Positions 1 through 15,600 of a DNA stretch of 64,000 bases are shown here, in pieces. The stretch is from assembly GCA_030248065.1 (NCBI GenBank), contig JASAMV010001689.1, positions 83,181 through 147,180 on the forward strand. Direction: 5' to 3'. The notes beneath the pieces are model-generated. The model did not search any database. It worked only from the letters and a program-made list of their open reading frames with translations, and was not told the DNA's origin. The stretch comes from Rhynchonema sp. JSB1_4 (lineage: Eukaryota > Nematoda > Chromadorea > Monhysterida > Xyalidae). How positions within the stretch are numbered: the first letter of the stretch is position 1; each line of letters begins with the position of its first letter. The position numbers were made by a program, and so were the translations under genes.

Positions 1-213
1 TGTATTTAGGTTTTTACGGTATACCAGACAACTGAACTTGCTTCTCAAATGATAGAAGAGCACTTTCAATCATCATTTTAAACGACCAAAAAGTCAAAAT
101 TTTTCCCTAGCAGTGATTGCTAGAACCCCCGGAATAGAGCCCCTCCCCGGAATAGGGACCCCCTAAATGGGGTCAGTGATTAATAGAGCCCCCTTCTATT
201 TAGGTTTTCACGG
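1..213. repeat. transposon-derived flank, no gene
   Basis: No coding signal is visible. From about 120 the sequence carries C-rich runs of the type 'aatagagcccc' that recur at 6.8 kb and 7.3 kb inside the TA-flanked elements, so this is probably the remnant of a related element cut by the window edge. It directly abuts the target duplication of the hAT-type element that starts at 214. Confidence 0.5.
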
Positions 214-343
214 CAGTGATGTGGTTGGGAGGCAGGGTAGTACTTGGGGGGGTCCCCCCAAATTCATCTATCTATAGTCAACACTTTTTGATTTCATCTA
301 TCTATCGTCAACACTTATGGGCTACGGCTAATCTATCTATCGT

Positions 344-799
344 CAGTGGTGTCGTTGGGAAATCAAAAAGTCAGGATACCGGATACCCAAAATCCAAAAT
401 TTTCGGATACCGGATACCCAAACTGAAAAATCTCGGATACCAGGGGGGGTTGCTCCCTAAAATAAAAAATCTCGGATACCCAGGGGGGGTTTAAAAAATT
501 GACCTTCTTTGAACAACCCCCGGGGGGTTGTTCAAAGAAGGTCAATTTTTTAAGAGGAAAATCGAGCAAAATCGGTGTTGAAAGCGCAAAAAATGGTCAT
601 TTTGGGGGTTATGCTTGCGCTAGCAAGCGATTTTGAGCATTTTGGAGGTAAAAATGGGCGATTTTTACGGTTTTCGGAAAAATTTTAGGGTAGGATACCC
701 CTGGACAAAAAGTCAGGATACCGGATACCCCTGGGTGAAAAAAATCAAGATACCGGATACTAGGGGGGTAACCCCCCTTCCCCCCCAACCACACCACTG
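344..799. mobile_element. nested hAT-type MITE
   Basis: The left end reads CAGTGGTGTCGTTGGG and the right end CCCAACCACACCACTG. The flanking 8-bp duplication TCTATCGT lies at 336-343 and 800-807 and is perfect. The element interrupts one ATCTATCTATCGTCAACA unit of the outer element, so it is younger than that element. The interior has repeats of 'GGATACCGGATACCC' and a long palindrome, and no coding region. Confidence 0.88.
491..553. repeat. near-perfect 63-bp palindrome
   Basis: Two 31-base arms, TTAAAAAATTGACC...CAACCCCC and its reverse complement, surround a single G at 522. No mismatch is seen. It sits inside the nested hAT MITE and would extrude as a cruciform or fold as a hairpin in RNA. 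It could be a tiny fold-back insertion or a recombination product. Confidence 0.9.
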
Positions 800-1376
800 T
801 CTATCGTCAACAAATTTTGGGAACAATCTATCTATCGTCAACACATTTCGTACCCAAAATTGACATTTTTGACTCAAAATGGCTCAAAATCCGTATTTTT
901 CACCCCAAATAGGCAAAAAATCGCGCGCTACGCGCAGATTTAGTGCATCTAAGTACATTTTCATTAATATTTACACATTATTAATTGCTTAGTACACTAT
1001 ACTATACCTTGATTTTTCGCGACCCCCCACCATCTATCTATCGTCAACAAGTTTGGGTCGACCCCCCCCAGATTTCGGACTTGGGTCATCTATCTATCGT
1101 CAACACATTTCGGGTCCTAATCTATCTATCGTCAACACCCTGACAAAGTACTACACTGGGGGGTTTGGGGGTATTACCCCCAACTGCTGGGTAGCTTTCT
1201 TGCTCCGAAACCCATATACCCCCCAAACTGGCTAGCTAGCTTTCTTGCTCGGACCAACTACATCACTGTTTCACGGTATATGTAGGTCCCTAGCTATTTA
1301 GTTACGGGTTGGTTGGTTGGTTTTACACCTTGCGGTGCAGCAGTCAAAGCGGAGAATAATGGTTTGAGTTTTATAA

Positions 1377-4762
<3,386 letters not shown>

Positions 4763-5740
4763 GTGTAGGATGTAAAACAGCTCTATATCTTGGCCGAGAA
4801 AGTCTGTTGCCGCCCAGAAATCGATTGTAGCTGGTTCCTACTGGCGGACGAAAAAAGCCGTTTTTTTTCGAGGCCGGGATGTTTTTTTGTATATTTTTCA
4901 AAGTAGTCGTAAAGGGTTCTTCATCGGTTTTTCTTATCTTTAAGTTTCCAAACAATAATGCAAAACCGATTAGTTTTTTCCTGAACTTTGGGCTCGATGT
5001 TCGGACGGAACTGTTGATGTAACCCTACTGTTGTGTGAAGTGCACATATTTTGTACCCCAAACACCTAACTTTTTCGACCGGACAATCTTAAGTACAGGA
5101 AAAGTATTTGAAAAAAAGCGATTTTTTTCGAAAAAAAAACGGTTTCTTCAACGAAAAGTAAAGAACGGTACTTTATGCCAGCATAACCTGATATCAATAG
5201 ATAACATCAGGGTCTATACGTCAGTATAGCACCGGAATTAGGCAACAGCAAAACAAAGAAGACATCCTGGCATTAGGTTATTGGCGACATATTCACAAGA
5301 TAGCTTACGTATTCAATAGTGTTTGTGTGGGGAAAAAAAATTCGCAGTGCAGAATGAAACATCAACAGGTCAGATTATCGGAAATTTTGCTATACCTGTA
5401 GTGTTAAAATCGGGGGTGCTGGCGTGAGCGCGTGTGTTGGGCTTTTGCCAATTTTATTATTGCGATAATGTCGTATACCCGCCGACACAAAACGCTGAAA
5501 AAATCAGCTCGATCGGTGCAGCAGAAAGTGGTTTTCCAGACACCCGAGAAATCGTGATGTCCGCGTTCCCAAAAAAGTGGCCATTTTAGTTTTAAGTTAA
5601 CTCCTCTTAGGAAACTGAATGAAGTGGGGCAAATTACATATCAATCGACGCGTCTTGTCATGGCGGTGGCCCCTGCGGAGCCCGATTTTTGAAACATCAC
5701 TTCTATCGCGAGAAATCGGTGATTAGGCGCATTAACATGT
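4763..5740. other. no convincing gene
   Basis: This AT-rich spacer between the last KAP3 exon and the promoter-like region of the giant gene contains runs of T/A (4858-4870, 5110-5145) and short GT-rich tracts. A 29-codon reading frame at 5468-5557 (MSYTRRHKTLKKSAR...) is basic and has a reasonable start, but nothing else supports it. No KAP3 homology was recognised. Confidence 0.6.
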
Positions 5741-5890
5741 TCTGAATTCTGATTGGCTGCATGACGTCATTGCGGAGCTAGCTGCTGATTGGCTGTTGTT
5801 GACGCGCGCGTGTGTGTGTTGCTTTCCGCGTGTTTTATGCTCCTTTTTTGGCCTTGTTTTTTGGCAGAAACAGCAGCGAGTTGATTGTAA
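5740..5890 (+). promoter_or_regulatory. CCAAT/CRE promoter-like region and 5' UTR exon
   Basis: Two CCAAT boxes in reverse orientation (GATTGGCT at about 5752 and 5788) flank a consensus cyclic-AMP response element, TGACGTCA, near 5763-5770. They are followed by a GC/GT-rich stretch and then a donor-like site, GATTG/GTAAGT-type (TTGTAAGTAT), near 5887. This is just where a promoter and non-coding first exon of the gene starting at 6637 would sit, with the acceptor AACTTCAG immediately before CAAAAATG. Assignment to that gene is inference. The motifs are seen directly. Confidence 0.5.
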
Positions 5891-5964
5891 GTATAAACTT
5901 CGTTCAATTCAGCAAAAGCCCAAGCCTAAGCTTAAGCCTAAGGAAAACTTAAGCAGTCGGCAAA

Positions 5965-6594
5965 AATTCCGGCCCGGCCCCGCCCCGGGTGAGCGCTCTA
6001 GGTCAGAGATCGCAATTGACGGGTTTTGCCGGCCTGGCCCGGCCCAGCCCAATGTGACAAGACAAAACGGGCAGAAATCGGAAACGGGCTGGGTTGAGTC
6101 GGCCCTGCCTGGCTGCCCGGCATGTCAAAAATGCCAGCCTGACCCGTTTCCGATCCGTTTTTTTTCAGATTTATCTTCCTCAAGAGAATTCTTCTACTAA
6201 TTGAGTTCACCAATCTTAATTACAGAAGTCGCAATCGACCCGGCCGACCCGATCATTAAATCTGCGGCCCGGCCCGGCCCGAGCGCCCGCGGTGTCCGGC
6301 CCGAGCTGGCCAAAGCGCGGTCCGGCCCGGGCCGAATTTTTGGGCCCGCTTTTTTGCTCGATTTTCTCAACCTATTTTCTGGTACAAAAATAATTGCTTT
6401 ACTGATCGCTTACATGCCGATACCGCTGGAAATTCTATTACTTTTTTGACAAAAAATCCCTATGGTTAAGTAAAATAGGTCACTTCAGAGGCTTCGGGTG
6501 GGGTGGCCGGCCCGGCCCGGCCCGATCCTCCAAATTCCTGCCCGGGCCGGGCCGAACCGAGAGCTCAAAATAGCGGGACGGCCTGGCTCTGCGA
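5965..6594. repeat. cluster of GGCCCGG-rich hAT-type MITE copies
   Basis: Several partial copies lie in the presumed 5' UTR intron. Left-end-like motifs CAGAGATCGCAATTG (about 6004) and CAGAAGTCGCAATCG (about 6224) resemble the CAGAGGTCGCAATC terminus of the element at 44,673. The stretch 6487-6594 begins CAGAGGCTTCGGG and ends GCGACTTCTG, with near-identical flanks (GGTCACTT / GGTTACTT). The cores are long runs of GGCCCGG. Confidence 0.6.
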
Positions 6595-6636
6595 CTTCTG
6601 GTTACTTGTTGTCAACAAATCGCAACTTCAGCAAAA

Positions 6637-9600
6637 ATGCCGAAAAAGAGGACATTATGTAAAGGTGCAGGCCTGACGCGCGACAAGAAGAATAGAACGG
6701 TAAGGCTGTTTTTACTTTATTTGCTTTTCCCACCAGGAAGCCTAACAATTCTTGCCCCTTTTTGGAAAAAATTCTCCATAAAAAGGGTGCCGTATTGTCG
6801 GAAATAGAACCCCCATTAATTGAACCCCACCCAAATGGCTCGAAATCAAAAATAGAGCCCCCCCCATTAATTGACCCCCATTAATAGAACCCCACCTCCA
6901 ACCTTCACCGTACCACTGATTAGTGGTATGATAAGGCTGTGTTGTTGTGTCAAACGTTGTTTAAGCTTGCGTTTTCAGCAGAATACGGCTTTTTAAACAT
7001 AATTAACGCCGTTAAAGGCAGAAAATACCCTCAACAGGCCATTTTTAGGGGTATTAAAAGTGATATTTTTGGTCGAGAGGCCAAATGAAAAATATAGCCC
7101 CCCCCAATAATTGACCCCCCCATAAATTGAACCCCCCAAAATGACCCCAGTGAAAAAATAAACCCCCGGGTTCTATTTCCGACAATACGGTATTTTGGCG
7201 ACTTTTGACATCATTGACCTAGAAATCACCCATTTTAGGCCTAAAAATGCCCATTCTAGGTCTAAAAATGCCGATTTTAGGCAAAAATTGAGGCGGTTAG
7301 TGTACCTGGTACGGCGGTTAGTGTACTAGTGTACCGTATTGTCGGAAATAGAACCCCCCATTAATTGACCCCCCATTAATTGAACCCCCCCTAAATGGCT
7401 CGAAATCATAAATAGAACCCCCCATTAATTGACCCCCCATTAATAGAACCCACCCCCAACCTTCACCGTACCACAGATTAGTGGTATGGTAAGGCTGTGT
7501 TGTTGTGTCAAGCGTTGTTTAAGCTTGCGTACACAACAGAATACAGCTTTTTAAGCAGAATTGCCGCTGTTAAAATTAGAAGATACCGAAAACAATCCTT
7601 TTTTATGGGCATTATTAACACAGATTTTTTTCGTCGGGGGGGCAGATGAAAAATATAACCCCCAATAATTGACCCCCCTCATAAATTGAATCCCCCAAAA
7701 TGACCCCCAGTGAAGAAAATGGGACCCCCAGGGTTCTATTTCCGACAATACGGTAGCTAAAAACATCGGGGAGGGCTAGGCAGGCCGGGTTTTGGCCAAC
7801 TCGGGCCCGGCCGGGCGAGGTTAGCTTAGAGTTAACCTTTATGAGAGGCTTAGGCTATCTATTTATGGCATTTTATTTTATATATTTTTTAATTTTATGT
7901 CCGCCGACAAGCATAAAATCAGTCGTTTTTTGTTTTAGAATCGACGACAAGACAAAGGAACAAATGCCGGCAAAGAAGAGAGTAAAACGACGACAGCCAA
8001 AAGTGGTATGGAATCAGAAGAACGGGTGGTGGCGAGGAGAGAGAATTCGGTTTGTGCATTTATTTTAACGGTTTTGTTTTGTGGTGAGTTCCTTCTCGCT
8101 CTCTAGCCAATTTTGCGATTTTCTTTGCCGTCCGTTTTAGTTATGGGTTTTTATTCGTCAGTGATAAAAAAAATTTTATTTTTCGTTTTTCAGAATCGAC
8201 AAGACGAACGGGCAAATGTCGGCAGAAAAGTGAAAGAAAAACGGATGACAGCCAAACCAAAAAATGTCCCAGTCAGTGACGCTGTGAGCCAGGTTTGTTT
8301 ACAGTTTGCGATATCATTCAATTCTTATCTGGTGAATTTTTCTAAAAGCGTTGTTTGGTAGCATAAATCAGATATATTTCGGTTGTTTAACCGAAAATTT
8401 ATTGGCGCTAATTACAGACAATCGAAGAACTCGGTGAAGAGCGGGCAAAGTACCTGCACTCACGAAAACGAAAACCAAGGAAACCAAAAGGGGTGTCGCG
8501 TTTGCAGGCAATAGATAAGGTTAGATTTTCTGTCTTTTTTGTGTGGGCATCCGAGATTAGGATCGTGCCGGGTAACTCGGCGCGTCCCGGCACGACTGAC
8601 CAAAACTTAGGCTCAGCCCGATTTAAAAGTCCAAAATCCCGGCCCGGCCGGAGCCAAAGGTCGGCCCGGCCCGATTTTAGGGTCAAAGGAAAAAATTGTC
8701 CAAAAAGCCTAAATTTGCAAAATTTTCTTGAGGAACCATGTTTGTGTGTTTGTGATTCGCTTTCTGTGAATCGGGTCCATTTGGGTCCCACAAAAAATGT
8801 GCTTTGTTCTGCGCGAAGTGCGATTTTTTGGAGATTTTTGGTGCAAAACACTGGTTTCGGCTCGAAGTTTGAGCAATTCAGGCCGTGTCGGGCCGGCAAG
8901 TCCGGCCGGCCCGGCCCAAACCTTCAAATCTCCGGGCCAGCTCGGCCCAATCCTAATCTCTGGTGGGCATTATGTTCACTTTTGATTTCGATCTTGCTTC
9001 GAATTAGATATTGGAAACTATCCGTCCGGGGACGGGATTTTTGACATGGTCGACCGGGCCGGGCCGGAGATCTGGGAGGACCGTGTCGTGCCGGGTCGAG
9101 GAGCCAAAATTCTAAGGAAATTTCCATTTTTGTAAACACTATTGCTGCGCAACCCAAATCCAAACGCAAGCACGTGTTTATTGTAGAATCGACGTCAAGA
9201 AGAGTTAGCGAAAAATGCCGCCAGAAAACAGAAAACGACGATCATGACTTCATCGTCAGAATCAGAAGAAATGAACCAGACGGATGGTGGAAACACTGTG
9301 ATTGAAACGGTTGGCAAATTTTTATCATTTTTTTCATGTTTCTGATTCGCTTTGTAAAAGTTTTTACGTAAAGTAACACTACGCCAACACGAGCCCGATT
9401 TCGGAGCTGGCAAAATGGTGAAACATTCAGACGTGGCTGCTGATTTGGGAAACGTTACACGTTGTGGAATACAACGTGGAGCATGATGATTTTCTCTTTC
9501 TTTGCGTTTTGCAAGTTCACCACCTCCGAAATAGGGCTCGTGCTGGCGTAGTTTGCCCATACATACGTATTTTTATATAACGTATATTAGTGTATTCCCA

Positions 9601-12600
9601 TATGCTTTCATACTAGGTAAATTAATGTAAAGGCAAACTACGCCAACATGAGCCCGATTTCGGAGCTGGCAAAATAGTGAAACATTCTGACGTGGCTGCT
9701 GATTTGGGAAATGTTACACGTTGAAGAATACAAAGTTGAGCATGATGATTTTCGCTTTCTATTCGTTTTGAATGCACACCACCTTCGAAATCGGGCTCGT
9801 GTTGGCGTATTTTGCCTTTAATTGATTTCAGTGTGTGTGTGTTGTTTTTACTAACAGAACAGTACAGCGTGATTAAATTCAGCATCCAAAATGACAGTAA
9901 AAAGTAGTCGATCCAAAATTTTGCATCGAGCATTCTTGGTCAAGTACTGTTGCTTGAGGGCGATACAAAATTTGGCCCATATAAACATCTAACTTTGAAA
10001 AAAACAAATGTGCAGGAATTATGTCGCGACAACGATGGCGACTTGACTAGTGACAGCGATTCGCTATCAACTGAGCAAGACGGTGATGTCGTTTCAACAA
10101 ACGTTCAGGTAAAGGTCACAGGTTTTGCTTTGGGACAGGCTGATCTATAGATTGTATATAATAATACTAATAATTTAGGAAACGTCAGAATGCAGTGATT
10201 CCAACAACAATGACAATGAGTGGCGATGGCAGCCAAGAACAAGTGGCGCCGTGCAAACAGAAGTGCAAATTGTGCGCAGTATTGGTTTTTTAGATTCCTT
10301 TTTGATTGAAAATATTGAAAAAAGTCATTTCATATAGGAACAAGCAGTCAGACAAAGGAAACAGCACACGGCAGCAGGTAGAATGCAGCCGCACAATGTA
10401 CCGTCAAAGGCAAACCAACTTGCAACGGTTACTGTTTGAACTATGATTTTTTTCACACGTTTATTTATGTTAATGGTTGTTGCCAAGTATTAAAATTATT
10501 TTCCAGATTCGATGCGGTGTGTTTGGCTGCAAGAAGAAGGCGTGCGCCAAATTTTATCCGCGGCTGCAGATGAGCGCGACGCGACTCGAAATGGGGGCAG
10601 GAATGGCTGTGGAAGTGTGTGCCGATCATCATTCTACAATTTCATGCAATCATAAGCAAGAACAGGTGAATCAAACTTTTCAGTTTGGAAATATTTTATC
10701 AATAATATTTTTATATCGAGTGAATTTCATCAAATACAAATATTGTCTGAGACATCAAAACATCAAACAAAAGAGAATATATGAAGAACTTTAGTGAAAA
10801 AAATTTCTGCCTGAAAATTTGCGAGCAAGGTGTTCAGACAAAGTTTTACCATGGTGGACGCAAATGTCAGATTTTGTAGCATTCTTGCGAACCAGTGGTG
10901 CAGCGTTGTCGTGGCTGCGGTGAGGCCATGTTGTTTTCTCGCAACAAATGTGACAACCACACGTACAAGCCCAGCAGCGGTAACTGCGAGCTGATCATGT
11001 CTTGTCCGAACTACAACGAACAGATATTGGAACAATACGCCACTGTTAGTTGAATAACAATAGATGGTGGTTTTTTGACTAAATAGCATATCTTTTCCAG
11101 CTTTTGGGTGACGGCTGCAATCGTGGCGGATTCGTGCAGACAATGTACGTGTGTGGCAAATGTCACAACTTTTCGGATGAGCGGCGCAGGAATTTGCGTG
11201 AAGAGGTTGGTTGTATTTAGTTTTTTGCTGGTGTAAGTTCATGAAAAATACCACACATTTGGTCCTTTCTGATTTTACAGAAGCGATGCAGTGTGAAAGA
11301 TTGTTGCAAGTGGGGTGATTGCAACTTTGACGGTGTCGAACATTCAGCAGTGATGTTGAAGCCGACATTTCGAGTCGGTTCACGCAAAGTTCTTTGTGTC
11401 GAACATCGAAAGAAATTGGAGGACACAAAGCATTGTGATTATGATGATGATGATTCTCAGGTTGGTTTAATTCTGTTTGTTTTGTTGTTGTTTTGTTCTG
11501 ATTATGTATTGTTGGCTGCTACGATGTGGAAGAAAAACTAAAATGGAAGGTCGAGACAAATTTGAACTGTAATTGCTGCAGTGCAGAAAATAGGCGGCTG
11601 GGAAAAACATTTGAATTATGTTTGTGAACTAGCGCGATCACAACGCGACACTGGAAGCATGTGCTTTAGCGACTAGATCGTGGATCCAAGATTGTGAACT
11701 GTCACGGCTGCGCTCTCAAAATGGTCATGTCGGGCCACAGCTGTCCAACGCATCGATTTTTGGCCAGCAATGACTCCACTGAGATCGTGATGTCATGTCT
11801 CACACAAGATGACGGCAGATTACAGCGCTACAGAGACGTAAGCTTTATTTTTAGAATGTTTGTGTTTTTGGCAATACAGAAAAAAGAGTATAGTATATCT
11901 ATATTTTTGCATTAATTTTTCCTCAATGACTGCTTCGAATTCAAAATTATTTATCAGATACTTCGTGTTGCCAACGGTGAGCAAATCGTGTATGTTTGTG
12001 GGGAGTGTTGCTACTGGACTGAAGACCAAAGATTCGAGGCTCAAAGGCATTCCACGTTCGTGGCACGTGTGAAAGACAATCGAGAGAAGGTTTCAGTATT
12101 TAATTCAAATCAGTATTTAATTACGCGTGGGCAAAAAATAGGAATTAATTGTTGCTTGCAGTGCTGCGTCAAAAAATGTAAATTCAACGGGAACTGTGAA
12201 AATCGATTGTCACGGCTGAACGGTGATTGTGTCGTGGAGCTGAAACAAAATGCAACTGAAAATTCTGTGGTATGTGGCAAGCACGGTCGTCAAATGAGTG
12301 GTCCGTGGTTCGATTATGGACGTGTTCTCCAGGTTACATTTTGGTGACGATGCATGCACAGGTTTCTTAGACACTTTTTGGGTGCAATTTGCAAATTAAA
12401 TTTCAGAATTGCACTTAGAAATTGGATGGTTAGGTGCAAGTTGCACCTAGATTTTTGAACACGAAAGTGCTCCTCACTGTGGTTGTCGCCCGTTTTTTCA
12501 GCTCAAAAGCGTAAAAACTTGCAAAAATGCTTCTACAGTCGAAGTTTCAGCTTGAAAACCAGTTTTGTGGTCAGTAATACCCCTATTTTGCTGTGTGTTT

Positions 12601-15600
12601 GCTTTATTGTGGCGTTGTAAGCAAACACAAACTGCGTGGAAACACAGCACCAAAAAAACAATGAATTTGTGCTTTTTTGGCAGAACTTGACCTTGCACCT
12701 AAAACTTCACACTTACACCTAAAAATCAAGGCGTTAGGTGCAAATTGCACCTGGAAAATTTTGAAAAATAAACCCTCGATGCATGGATCCATTTTGAGAT
12801 GCGGAAAAAAAGAACAATTTTCTAGGAGGCCAATCGAGGCGCGATCCGGTCGACTTGTGATGGCTGCGGTGCTGCATTGGTTCTCAATAGGAAGCGTTGT
12901 CGTCAACATCATCACCTTGGACGAGGCAATGACAAGAGCGGTGCCCCACACACCTTTTCAACGCCGTGTGATGTTTTTGTGGAGTGCTGCGAAAAATACC
13001 AACAGGTAGCTGTTTGTTTGTTGTGGAGCTTGCTCGAAACCCATGGCTTCAAACTCGTTTCAGATAATTGGGCGGACTGAGTTTACGAATCAACATGTAT
13101 TCTTTTGCGGCTGTTGTCATTTGTGGTCCGACACTCAACGGTTGTCCGCTAGTGCGGGAAAGCGGCCGTATTCGACGCCAGAGTTGTCACACAAGCGGGA
13201 GACAGTCAAAAAAAAAGACGATTGTCCGCTGGTTCGTCGGAGTGTGCAAGACGTGCAGCTCGAGCAAAGAGTCAGCGAACTCCGGACACTGCTCGACGGC
13301 TGCTACGACGCTCCATCCACTGGTCCAGGTCAGGGTTACGATTTCGTATGTTACAAAACTTTATATCTGCTTTAGGCCGTAGTCGTTGACCATGAATGCT
13401 CGATGTAAAATTTCATTTTATCGTCCTCAAGTACTAGTTTTTTCGTATATACATGTTTTCACATAACTTACATGTAGCCATACATGTTTTAACACCAGGC
13501 AAATTGATGTAACTGGTTTTAATGTGTTTATTGTTTTTACTTAATTATATTGGCCTAAAGCAGTGTTTTTTGAAAAGTAAGTGCTCGATATAAAATTTTA
13601 TTTTGGCTTCAAACAATAGTTTTCTTTAAAAAAGTGCTCGATGTATAAATTGTATATCCACCTGAAGCAGCAGTTTTTTCGCAGGTATATATTTTTACAT
13701 AACATTAGTGTGGCCATACATGTTCTGACAGTAGCTAAATTAATGTAACTGGATTTAGCGTGTGTTGTCTTGTTTTATATTTATTAAATAGGTTTTCGTA
13801 GAATATCAACTAAATTTTCAGTGAAAAGCGAAGACAACGAGTCTATCGTAAGCGGCTTCGAGGCGATGACACTCTGGTGGAAGAAGGCTGTGAAACAAGG
13901 GACCCGAAGTTGGTTTTCTGTAAAGAAGTTATGCTACTAGTTAGTTATGCTACGCGGTTATCGGACAGTTACATGTGCATTCATATAACTAGAACAATTA
14001 CCGCAGGGAATGTCATCCAGAGTCTGGCGAAATCGGCAATAACATCTATTGGACAGTAGCGAAGCGACGAAAGCAAGGCGTGACGATGTATGTCAAGGAC
14101 GCCCAGGAATTCAGTGACGACGAATTGGAGTACGATGAAAAAAGTTTGTTTTTTCTTTCAATATTTATTGTAATTTTCGACAATCTGTGAGGCTGGTCAA
14201 ACTACTTAGTTTGTTCGTTGTATTATTTATCTCGATAATAATGGTTAGCGCATGTGTATGGCAAATCCTTCGTGAACAAAACAACACTTTCTTCAACTGG
14301 GATCGAACTTAAGTCTACCGTCTAACCGGGGCTGTTGCCCACATAGCAAACGTTGTGTTACTTATTAATTTCGACTATGCTAGTGTCGGTATTTAGTGGG
14401 TACTAATCGTGGGCTGAAGCCTATGTCTTGCTGCAATCATTGGCTTGTGTGTTACGAAAAGAATTTTTGACACAGAAAAGCCAGCGTCACGTCGAGATCG
14501 AGTGGGTGTGCGAACAAAGAAAGCTGCAGCTGCGTTCAATCGGTGGAACTACACAAAGTTGAAGCAGAAAGGCGACAGCAGGGTGTCACCAAGAGGACTG
14601 GTCGCCAATTTGATTGCCAATGTAATGAGCAATCTTGATAGTGAAGAATCGATTGTGGATTTAAATGTCAGTCCTATTTGGTTGTGAATTTTTCGATATT
14701 CATTCTAGGGATTGGTGATTAAGATAGCGTTAGAAATATTCATTATTTTTGTATTGTGAGGGTTCCACAACAACGAGCGTCCAAATCAAAGGTAGACTGT
14801 AATTATATTTGCAGGGTGATCCCCGTCAACCAACTATTCATGACGTTGAGGTCCTTGCGGAGGACATACTTCGACTCAAATCGGAAAGCGTGAAGCGGTT
14901 GTGGGGCCTGTGGTTCAAGATCAAAGACGATTTCTATGAATTGGGGGACAACGCATTGGCTGAAGAGGGGCTGACTACTCAGGAACGCGCTGAGGCGTTT
15001 ATGAGTATCTACGGTGGCCGTCAAATTCACGAACAGGCTTATGTCTACCACGAAGCCGGCGCTCAGCGATTCCGTCGAAAGGCGCTACGGGAAATGCAAC
15101 GGCGGAAGAATGCTGCTGAATTGCAGTGCGCGAATCAAGCTGGATTTGTCACGCCAGATGGGGGTTAGCTGATTGTCAAGCGGTCCTTTAATTTTTTTAA
15201 TTTTATTACTGTCTTACCACTGGTGGTTGAATCGGTGAATATTTATTTGCTTCAGCCGCAGCATACAACGCCATAATCGGACGAAACAACGAAGAGTGTA
15301 TTACGGATCGGAGAGGTGAATTTCTTTCGTATTGTTGTTTAGTGTGGTGTTGTTATTGTTATTGCTTGTGTCGCGTTTTACATAGCAGTTTGTTGTTTAA
15401 GGGGCTCGCGTCAAGCGAAGTCTGCTGTCGACAGCCCACGAAACTGATGCAGACGTAGGGTCACAAGAACAAGAAGTGCCGAACAAGAAATCAAGAGCGA
15501 GTGTGAGACCGGAACGTTGGTGAAGGCTGTCAATTTTTTAGTTTTATTTTGTTTGACGATGAAGCTGTCCAGAAAATAGCTGCTACCAATGAATTTATGA

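Larger units (their letters stand above)
214..1268. mobile_element. non-autonomous hAT-type element (outer copy)
   Basis: The ends are imperfect inverted repeats: CAGTGATGTGGTTGG at the left, and CCAACTACATCACTG at the right. They are flanked by a perfect 8-bp direct repeat, TTTCACGG, at 206-213 and 1269-1276. An 8-bp duplication with termini beginning CAGTG is the signature of the hAT superfamily. The interior has no transposase; it holds at least six copies of a short unit, ATCTATCTATCGTCAACA, scattered at about 265-345, 800-845, 1030-1050 and 1087-1135. A second element (344-799) has inserted into one of these units. Confidence 0.85.

Noticed and set aside
9375..9812. Two similar ~100-codon minus-strand frames
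   Set aside because: Both are copies of one small TIR MITE in an intron of the giant gene.
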